From: Siphonodentalium dalli | Lineage: Eukaryota > Mollusca > Scaphopoda > Gadilida > Siphonodentaliidae | Reading direction: 5' to 3' | NCBI GenBank assembly: GCA_032622095.1 | Contig: CP136068.1 | Location: 130,705,989 to 130,769,988, forward strand | Length of the DNA: 64,000 nucleotides | Shown here: one piece after another, positions 55,911 through 64,000 of the stretch | Layout of the letters: the number at the start of each line of letters is the position of its first letter | Position numbering within the stretch: the stretch's first letter is position 1 | Notes under the pieces: generated by a model | Seen by the model: only the letters and a program-made list of their open reading frames with translations | What the model was told of the DNA's origin: nothing | Database searches by the model: none | Position numbers and translations under genes: made by a program

Positions 55911-58900
55911 TCATGTATCAAAGTATCTCACAATCACTAATGATAGATAATTTACATAACTTTTATTAATATTATATAAAACAGGTCTTACAAAGGCATA
56001 ACCCTACTGCAATTCTCCCATCCCACCCCCTTCGGCACATAGATAGACACCCAAACGATAAACTTCGTTCATACCAGTGGTATGATCATTAAACAGGGCA
56101 TCATCTCGTTTCCCAAATCTCTAATTCAATTATCGCTAACAGTTGTACATTGAGTCATGATGCCGAAGTAAATTTAACCGACATGTAATATATATCTTTC
56201 GCTAATGACTGACACTCGGCGTCTTTGAATAATTGTTTATTCACGAAACATACCAATCTGTCGATCATTCTAACAAGTGTACATTGAGTCATGATGCCGA
56301 AGTAAATTTAACCGACATGTAATATATATCTTTCGCTAATGACTGACACTCGGCGTCTTTGAATAATTGTTTATTCACGAAACATGCCAATATGTCGATC
56401 ATTGTCTCTCGCACCAATCTCCGAAATATGGCAAACTCCCGTTCATGACTCAGTTACATTTCCATTCCCTCCAATATGCTTAACTCAATCATATATTCAT
56501 TGACATAGCAAACGAACGCTACAATACACTATATATTATACAGTAGGTTATACAGTGATCACGGCATATTTCCCTCAATACCACCCCCCCCCCCCCCCTC
56601 CTGCCAAACAACGCTCTTTATCATAAGAACGATTGGTACAGAAACCACGGCATATTATCCCTCAATGTAGACACCCCCACCCACCAACGCCACAATACAC
56701 TATATATATTATATAGTAGTTGATACAATAATCACGGCATATTTCCCTCAATATCACCCCCCCCCCCCCAATACCGCCACAAAACGCTCTTCATTATAGA
56801 ACGATTGGTACATAAACCACGGCATTTCTCCCATCAACAACACTTCCCCAATCCCGATCTCATTGTAACGGACATTTGTCCGACCTTATTTGAGGCCATG
56901 AAACCATAAATACCGCCACAAAACGCTCTTCATTATAGAGCGATTGGTACATAAACCACGGCATTTCTCCCATCAACAACACTTCCCCAATCCCTATCTC
57001 ATTGTTACGGACATTTGTCCGACCTTATTTTAGGTCATGACACCCTAAAACTGCCACTAAACGCCTTTTATTATATGGCGTGTGGAATATTAACCACGGC
57101 ATGCATCACCCAGATATTCACTATTTCCCAATCCTAATATGAAAGTCACCATTAGACTCCCCCCGCCCCCACACCCTCCTTCCCCCACTAAATTTTATTT
57201 CACCCGCTTTCAAGCAATATCTCTTCGAGACATCTACACATAATGTCCAATTATAAATTAACACACTAAACATCATCTAATAGTCAGATTATAACTCACT
57301 ACTAGCAAGTCCAGTGTGCATCGGTGCACCATGCACACAGGGCTAAACTTGCTTCCCTCAAAAAAATAAAATAAATAAATACAATAAAAATATGTTACAC
57401 AAGTATCATATCAATAAATAGGAATATTTAAACATAAACTAATAACATAAACAAACATTACCCAGCCAATTTATCTGCCTCATAACATAACCAAAACTAT
57501 CCACAATTATTCATCAAACTCAAATAATCCTATTTAGATGAAATAATTAACCAAGGTTCACAACCTCACAAGTGTATCATAATATCAAACTTAAGTGACA
57601 CACACACACCAATTATTATGACATGAACACCGATAGGTGAACCTTCCTTAACGATTTAGTACGCTTACCCCCCCCCACGTATCTAGTGAGATACAATTCC
57701 CCATCCAATTTCCATAACACCCAAACCCCCTTCCACAAGAAATTCCCAATAACGTACATGTTAACGGCCAATCAAGGCCTAATTAACTTAACATGTAACC
57801 TATAACACACGACAAACGTGTGTACACAGTTACCCATCAAATCCTCATATACCATTCCCCATCCAATTCCCATGATACCCGAACGCCCTTCCACAAGAAA
57901 ATCTCCAAATACAACGTACATGTTAACGGCCAATCAAGGCCCAGTTAACTTAACATGTATAGAACACACAGTGCACAATCGTGCATAAAAATCCCAGATA
58001 CATGTACAGAGCTAACTAAAGCTCACTCTTACATACATGTAACGCGCAATACACGGACCCCACATGCATCTATATCGTGCATAAAACAAAAATCCAATAC
58101 ACGTGAACACGAAATTCACGTACAAACTTCACCCAATACCGCCGCTTACCAAAATGTGCATATACAGTGCCAAAATAGGCTCACCATGTGCACTTTATCC
58201 CAAACGACACAAATATTGTCAGTCCTTAAGCAATATTTTTCATATTCTTCCCTACCCCATATATTATTGTCAAATATACTTGCCAATGATTAACTGTCAT
58301 TAATAACATATTCATATACGCCCTATATCGGATCTTATAACTCAAATTAACACATGTCCAACATCAGTTCATACTACCATTACTATTCATTAAGGCGAAA
58401 CGATGTATAGAACCCACGTATATAGAAGCATCAAGTTTCTTCATCCAAATCCCACACACGTACAATCATCGAGTTGTTCCAATAGGACAACGGAATACAA
58501 ATTTCCGATATAATTTGTCCAGGAACAAAATATCACGTCAGGAACACATTTTGTTCAAATATATCAATACAATTAAATAGGAACATACAATTACCATTCA
58601 TATACAATGCTACCGATATAGATCACCATGCAATATATCTCCCAACACGACGATATTGTATACATACCCCCCCACCGCCAAGATAACCAGAGCCGCGTGA
58701 CAATGCGCGATCAAATATTATCATTACAATATAGATAGAACTACTATTCCATGCGTCAATTGCACTCCCCTAATACTATACAATCAACAAATATTTCCGC
58801 CAATAATCATGTCAAATATAGCAATAAGAACCTATATATAGCAGTACACAATACGCATTTATTCATATGCCTTTTGATATCCATATTGACATGACTGTTG

Positions 58901-59294
58901 GTATACCTACACCCTATGACACATACATTTTATAAATAATACAGCAATACCACTTGTCGTTCACATTCAGATGTCCATGTGATATTTTCAATGAAACCAA
59001 TCTGCATTAGCACGATGTAGCCCACGTTAAATTATATAGGCACAATCAGCTATCAAAGATAATTCACAGCCGTAATGGCCAACGCATTTATACCGCTATA
59101 CCACTAATTACCTTCGTCGACATGCCTAGCGCACGCAGCGCGGCTAATTGGTACACACACTGGCATCGCGTGACGTCATATTTCGTCGATTTCTGGGGGG
59201 TACCAATTTTACACAGTAATCTGAGAATGACATTACAACTTACACCGGCCGAAAAATCTCATCGATTAATTAAACCAGTTAACCCATAAAAGCC
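55911..59294 (+). other. pol-env spacer (3.4 kb), noncoding and repeat-rich
   Basis: No long ORF. Tandem units: 134 bp twice at 56145-56412; C-rich ~120-180-bp units at 56530-57110 (cacggcat..., acgctctt..., with poly-C); a ~100-bp block twice at 57699-57795 and 57857-57958 (gtacatgttaacggccaatc). Small frames such as 57955-58293 lack support. An env splice acceptor lies just beyond. Confidence 0.75.
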
Positions 59295-59350
59295 ATGCCC
59301 ACGCGAATCTATCTTTATAATCAGATACCGGCTAACCCGCTAATACACAC

Positions 59351-59368
59351 CTATATTTTTACTTATAG
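59351..59368 (+). promoter_or_regulatory. Candidate env splice acceptor
   Basis: ctatatttttacttatag, a pyrimidine-rich tract ending AG at 59367-59368, 13 bases before the ATG that starts a signal peptide. Fits expression of Env from a spliced subgenomic RNA; the donor was not identified. Confidence 0.5.
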
Positions 59369-59381
59369 GGGTGCAAGCGAT

Positions 59382-61571
59382 ATGAAGCCTACAGAAAACT
59401 TCGTTAAAGCGACCCTCTTCATACTTATCATCGGCTTTCAAACTAGTGACGCTATGTTAACTCGACAGAACATGTTATTTTTGCATCACCGGCAAATTGC
59501 TGTCTCAAATGAAAATTGGGATCTCAGTTTTCTCATCGAACTCACACCATATTATACCTACATAGCAAGACTCGCTACCGACATAAGGATGGCCCAAAAT
59601 AAACTCAATAGCATTTGTGCCACGTTTCATCAAAGCACATATCACCATAACAAACCTCCATTCAGGAACGAGACAAATAACATTAACTTTAATCTCATCA
59701 ACATTTTGACAGATTTACAAACTGAATTAGCAGCGGCTCTCACGGAAACAAAACAAATCCAATATGAATATCATAATTATTATCAACTCCATAATACCAA
59801 AAGACTCAAACGAGCAATATTACCCGTAATAAGCGATATAGCTAAGTTTTTATTTGGCACCCCTTCGATGTCAGATATTACACATGTAGAAGATAACATA
59901 CGAACCCTCTACCAAAACCAAAAAAAAATCCAACACGATACTCAAACCGCTTATTCTATCATGAATATAACACGCGTCATTTCAAACGAAAATCGCCAAC
60001 GAGTCAACACATTATCAACAACAATATCCAATATTCAAGCCACACTTCGAAAAGAAACACATCGAACCCAAAAACATGTGCATACAATTGAAATATTCAC
60101 AATCATCAACGCTAAGTTTCTAGTAATATTACACGAAATACAACAAGATGTTATCCAAGCAAAATTATATTTGCGACATCTTAAAGTTCAAATTGCCTCT
60201 CTAATTAACCACCGATTTACACCGGAGATCATAAGCCCAATACATTTAAAAAAGGCACTTGACAGTATAACGAAATTACTTCCAGCCCATTTGAAGTTAC
60301 CATTCCCCATAGAATCGGGAATTGCAAAATATTACCAACATTTGAAGACACAAACCATACTCACAGACAGCAGACTAATCATTACCATAACAATTTATTT
60401 ACGCGATATCAGAATGCAGTTTGACATATTCCGCGCTATACCATTTTTTTATCCATTAGACCCTCGAGACCCAAGACTCAGACACAACAATAAATATACA
60501 GTTGCCCGAATCGATATTACTCATAATTACCTGCTATTATCTCCCGACCGATCCAAATATACCACCATTGGTGACCATCACCCGTGTATTTTAAACAAAT
60601 TACCATATTGTAAAATTCAAAAAATTTCAATCGCCGCATCACATAATCATAACTGCCTACTCAACATATTCACCAATGATACAAAAAATACCGCCACAAA
60701 TTGCCCTATAGCCATTTACCCTCAGTATAATTTACCATCCGCTATTAAGCTGGCGGCATGTACATGGCTTATAACAACCACGAAAGCTCATACATTTACA
60801 GTAAACTGTCATCACAATCTCTTTAGAAAACGACCGTATAGAATCACAATTTTACCCCCCATCGCAACGATAACTTTACCACCAAGGTGCATAGCTACAT
60901 CAGCCAGTATCAAACTAATTGCATTCACAACTTTGAACTCATCAAACATCACCATCAAGACACAAATAACCCAATTACAATCAACTATTGAATTACATAA
61001 ATTGCCACAATGGAAGCCATTATTTTCCCAAATTCATAACTTGCCCCCTCAAGTATCGATTCCAAACAAGTTACCCCCCATAAAGCAACTATCATTATAT
61101 GATTTTCTGCAAACAGTCACATCCCTGCAACCCATCAAACAAAAGAAAAAACAGGATTATTACCAAATTATCATTCCCGCGGTCATTACGTTCGTATTAA
61201 TTTTACTGATTGCCATCTCAAGTCGCAAATACATTATTCAGTGTATCACGAAAATTTCCCAATACCAGACTCAACGCAATCACAACACGCGACGAATTAA
61301 AATCGCAAAGCGACGAAATAAACTTAACCAAATGATAAAGGGAACTGATATGCAACTTCGTCACAGACTAACCCCACCAATACCCAATGAAGCCACGAAA
61401 GATATTCATTTGTCTCCAGCTAAGGAACCTCAAATACAAATCACACAAGAAGATTTGACATTTCCCAAAAAACACCCGCGAGATGTCGATGAAGAATCAT
61501 CCACACTACGACCTATGAAAATAATGAAAACTCACGCGTCCATCCATAACCCACCACTTAATCTATATTGA
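59382..61571 (+). CDS. env: Env-like class I fusion glycoprotein (baculovirus F/errantivirus type)
   Basis: The frame is open from ATG 59295. I prefer ATG 59382 (residue 30 of the long frame) because it starts a signal peptide (hydrophobic ATLFILIIGF) and follows a splice acceptor. In long-frame numbering: a furin-type site RLKR at 170-173; a downstream fusion-peptide-like segment with AKFLFGT at 183-189, then a D..D pattern and a heptad-like helical region; a membrane anchor at ~625-641; a 117-residue basic cytoplasmic tail. This layout, with the cleavage site followed by KFLFG, is the hallmark of baculovirus F and insect errantivirus Env proteins. Several N-x-S/T sites are present. The frame is intact. 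Confidence 0.85.
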   Translation: MKPTENFVKATLFILIIGFQTSDAMLTRQNMLFLHHRQIAVSNENWDLSFLIELTPYYTYIARLATDIRMAQNKLNSICATFHQSTYHHNKPPFRNETNNINFNLINILTDLQTELAAALTETKQIQYEYHNYYQLHNTKRLKRAILPVISDIAKFLFGTPSMSDITHVEDNIRTLYQNQKKIQHDTQTAYSIMNITRVISNENRQRVNTLSTTISNIQATLRKETHRTQKHVHTIEIFTIINAKFLVILHEIQQDVIQAKLYLRHLKVQIASLINHRFTPEIISPIHLKKALDSITKLLPAHLKLPFPIESGIAKYYQHLKTQTILTDSRLIITITIYLRDIRMQFDIFRAIPFFYPLDPRDPRLRHNNKYTVARIDITHNYLLLSPDRSKYTTIGDHHPCILNKLPYCKIQKISIAASHNHNCLLNIFTNDTKNTATNCPIAIYPQYNLPSAIKLAACTWLITTTKAHTFTVNCHHNLFRKRPYRITILPPIATITLPPRCIATSASIKLIAFTTLNSSNITIKTQITQLQSTIELHKLPQWKPLFSQIHNLPPQVSIPNKLPPIKQLSLYDFLQTVTSLQPIKQKKKQDYYQIIIPAVITFVLILLIAISSRKYIIQCITKISQYQTQRNHNTRRIKIAKRRNKLNQMIKGTDMQLRHRLTPPIPNEATKDIHLSPAKEPQIQITQEDLTFPKKHPRDVDEESSTLRPMKIMKTHASIHNPPLNLY

Positions 61572-62561
61572 TCATTTTTCCAATAATACCATTTTTTTTC
61601 CTATAAGGGGCACAAACCCACAGACTAATTCTAATATCGTTACTGCATGCATACCACGTCAGCTGCATATAATAACGCCATTATGACACGTGCCAACCCC
61701 AAGAGTTAGACAACTGACCGCCGATTATCTTCAATAACATTGGTCACGGATCTCCCCACCTATCAACAAATGCATTAATTAATGACTCATATACCACACT
61801 CCAAACAATATTTCACCTCTGACCCATGCTCTGAACAATTCCCTGAGCAATTAACGGCAGATATGACACGTGCCAACCCCAAGAGTTAGACAACTGACCG
61901 CCGATTATCTTCAATAACATTGGTCACGGATCTCGCCAACTATCAACAAACGCATTAATCAAAGTCTCATATACCACACTCCAAACAATATTTCACCTCT
62001 GACACATGCTCTCAACAATTCCCTGTGCAATTGACGGCAGATGAGAAACATTTGGTCTCTCGTTACCACAATACCGAATGTATACATATCGTCATGATTT
62101 TATTAACAATACAACATGCATTTATATAATACATCACCAATGTTCATCATTTACAAAACATACCATGCACTATTACCGTATTGTTATATTCATTACTTCT
62201 CATACTTGTATCTCTATATTCTATTATCATACCTTAGCCTACATATCAATATAGCACGCATTATGACTGCTTGCACGATCATTTTATATACCAACCCATA
62301 TATGCTTTTCCCACCATTTAGTTCATAATCTCATAATATTTCGTATCATCATTTTAAGACAACTTAATATCGCATATCATCATTTTAAGAAAACTTTGTT
62401 CCACATGTATTAATCATAACTTCACCACAATCAATGTTATTATACTTCATTTTCAGCCTCATCCACATTACATGATCACAATTACCCCAGTTACGTCCAT
62501 AATTTTGATGTTACATAAGATTTTCCGCTGCGCTAAAAATCTTACACGGGTGGGGGACATA
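61572..62561 (+). other. env-LTR region with 180-bp tandem pair
   Basis: A 180-bp unit starting tatgacacgtgccaacccc occurs at 61682 and 61862 with few changes. The rest is A+T-rich. The frame 62116-62328 is too weak to call. Confidence 0.75.
62547..62557 (+). promoter_or_regulatory. Polypurine tract
   Basis: Purine-rich cgggtggggga four bases before the 3' LTR, the place where plus-strand priming is expected. It is interrupted by one T. Confidence 0.55.
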
Positions 62562-63016
62562 TGTGAGATAACTACCCATTATAATCTCACAACTTGATTC
62601 AAACTATACGAATGTCCCAATATATAAAACCCCAAACTCAGATATTCGTGTTCGGTTCTCGAAACCTCACACGTCTTACTCTCAGCGAAGATATACACAC
62701 AATGAAGATGGCTCCCAAATATGGTCAAGGGAGATGACCATAACGGAAGAACCAATCCCGATGTGTATTGCCAAACACCTCATCTAATATGCATCCCAAA
62801 TAGTATATAAGAAACAACTACATCCCATCACATCATGCTTTCACTAGACTCATCTCATACCTAGATCATATCCAGGCATCATTCACACCAGGCATCACCC
62901 ATTCGGGGACACCAATTCGCGGCGACTATTGATCATTATATTTGTACACACTGCATATCTTATTCACAACATAATAAAGACTTGTACCTACTATATCTAT
63001 GTGTCATTACCTCACA
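62562..63016 (+). repeat. 3' LTR
   Basis: 455 bp, no difference from the 5' LTR noticed. TATA-like box at 62621-62629 and AATAAA at 62973-62978. Confidence 0.97.
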
Positions 63017-63020
63017 TCGT
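63017..63020. repeat. Retrotransposon TSD, 3' copy (TCGT)
   Basis: Follows CTCACA of the 3' LTR. The sequence then resumes as in the paralogous empty site. Confidence 0.9.
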
Positions 63021-63317
63021 AGGTACTATCCACGCGCAAATTCGGTGAAATTTTCAAATTTTTCAAATAAATGCACAATGAGTTAATCAGGATTAAGTGC
63101 CCGATAGTACATGCATTCACATGTTACATAGGAAAATACCACAGGATGACTGTATACACTAGGACATTTAATAATATTAATATAATGCAGGGACAGGTAC
63201 GTCGGTATACTGTCATATTGCGCACATTTGTTACCGCTCTGCTATAAAAGCAACCTGCCCAACGGAGAGCTCGCTTAGAGATGGTGACACGTTTGACAAA
63301 TTCCACCGAAACTCAAT

Positions 63318-63346
63318 GGGGGGGGGGGGGGGGGGGGGGGGGGGGG
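63318..63346 (+). repeat. Poly-G tract, 29 G
   Basis: Expanded counterpart of the 45378 tract. Its length may be affected by sequencing. Confidence 0.85.
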
Positions 63347-64000
63347 TCGCGAATCCAGATAAAACAAAATTGACGAGTGGATGTGATGGGTAGTATCTAT
63401 GTGCAACTTTAGTGCGATTTTCTAAGTTTTTGAGCGAACGAGTATACAATGTTGCACGGCCGTAACATTAGTATTAATGATATATATCTTAAGACTTTCA
63501 TGGCTTAGGGTGGATACACACATGCATGTAATCTCTGTAAATATCGTGTATTTGGCGTTTTACATGGATCATACAGACCATGTAATATGTGTCTGCTGAT
63601 AACCCAATCATTGCGGCTATGTTTGACCATAGTGAGTAACGCTCTGAACGTGTAGTGTGTCGTTGACTGGACGAAGTCGTCAGGCCGCTTAAAATAATTG
63701 TTCGCGCGATAACCCAAATGTTGGACGTTCTGTTTAAATCATTGTCAGTCTTCTCTTGGTTGTATACCAGTGATGGTCCCAGGATTTCCACAATGCAGGG
63801 GCTATATTATACCGGAAGCTACCGGACTGACCATTACATATTTCATCGACCGGAGGGAGGGGGCATGCATCAACATGAGGCCTACCCCCCTGAAGCCACG
63901 AAGTCACTCCTGATTTGTAAATATTGTAGTTGACAGTCATATCTGCCGTGCCTGTTTGCTACGAGTGATTAATCTCATATGCAGCAATTGATGCTATTCA

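Larger units (their letters stand above)
48398..63016 (+). mobile_element. Env-bearing Ty3/Gypsy LTR retrotransposon, full length (14.6 kb)
   Basis: 455-bp LTRs (48398-48852 and 62562-63016) that I read as identical, with TGTGAG/CTCACA ends. A 4-bp TSD, TCGT, flanks it. The empty site is preserved in the paralogous copy at ~45059-45070 (atgtcgtaggtac). Coding order is ORF1, gag, pol (PR-RT-RH-INT), env, all on the plus strand and all open. The PR-RT-RH-INT order and 4-bp TSD place it in Ty3/Gypsy. Identical LTRs and intact frames indicate a recent insertion. It is unusually long for the group because of ~5 kb of noncoding internal sequence. Confidence 0.96.
47086..64000 (+). repeat. Tandem segmental duplication, copy 2 (interrupted, continues past window)
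   Basis: 47086-48397 matches 43513-45065 minus the 256-bp indel. 63021-64000 matches 45066-46047. The LTR retrotransposon 48398-63016 and its 4-bp duplication split it. The offsets (3573, 3317, 17940, 17954) add up exactly to the indel, the insertion and a 14-base poly-G length difference. Confidence 0.92.

Noticed and set aside
57955-58293. 112-aa ORF in the pol-env spacer
   Set aside because: No domain, A+C-rich composition like the whole spacer, and a second frame open over the same bases.

Overview
This is a repeat-rich metazoan nuclear window with spliced genes, canonical GT/AG introns, LINE-type and LTR retroelements, foldback DNA elements and satellite arrays. The only host gene I recognise is a TIR-STING fusion. 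That architecture is known from bivalve molluscs such as oysters, so I infer a lophotrochozoan, most likely a bivalve.

Host gene. Five phase-compatible exons on the minus strand (43573-43103, 41463-41389, 37905-37810, 33115-32877, 3619-3436) encode a TIR-like domain, a short linker and most of a STING cyclic-dinucleotide-binding domain. The 5' exons and the final exon were not found.

Giant DNA transposon (8436-32852, 24.4 kb). It sits in a STING intron and starts 24 nt downstream of the 5' splice site of the exon ending at 32877. It has an 8-bp target-site duplication (TSD), GGCATAAG. Its long terminal inverted repeats are made of satellite DNA: about 7 copies on the left and 11 on the right of a ~340-bp unit, itself a dimer of two diverged ~160/180-bp monomers, capped by tandem GCCCGGGC palindromes. 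Between the arrays lies one five-exon gene on the minus strand. Its exon lengths sum to exactly 1222 codons and it encodes PHD finger - OTU protease - Thr/Pro repeat - conserved MULE region - MULE DDE transposase. Its long first intron is full of smaller nested foldback elements. I read the whole as a complete foldback-type Mutator-like element.

Tandem segmental duplication. A ~3.57-kb unit (43513-47085) is repeated from 47086 onward and runs off the window. The junction lies inside the TIR exon, so the second copy carries only the first ~60 nt of that exon.

LTR retrotransposon (48398-63016, 14.6 kb). It is inserted in the second copy of the duplication, with a 4-bp TSD (TCGT) and 455-bp LTRs that I read as identical. 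It encodes a small unknown ORF, Gag, a Ty3/Gypsy-order Pol (PR-RT-RH-INT) and an Env with a furin-like site, fusion-peptide-like segment and C-terminal membrane anchor resembling the baculovirus F/errantivirus type. Long noncoding, tandem-repeat-rich stretches separate pol from env and env from the 3' LTR.

The remaining sequence (1-3435, 3620-8427, 33116-43102 outside exons) is intronic or intergenic. It contains foldback elements, degenerate minisatellites, a LINE 3' tail and a probable pol tail fragment.
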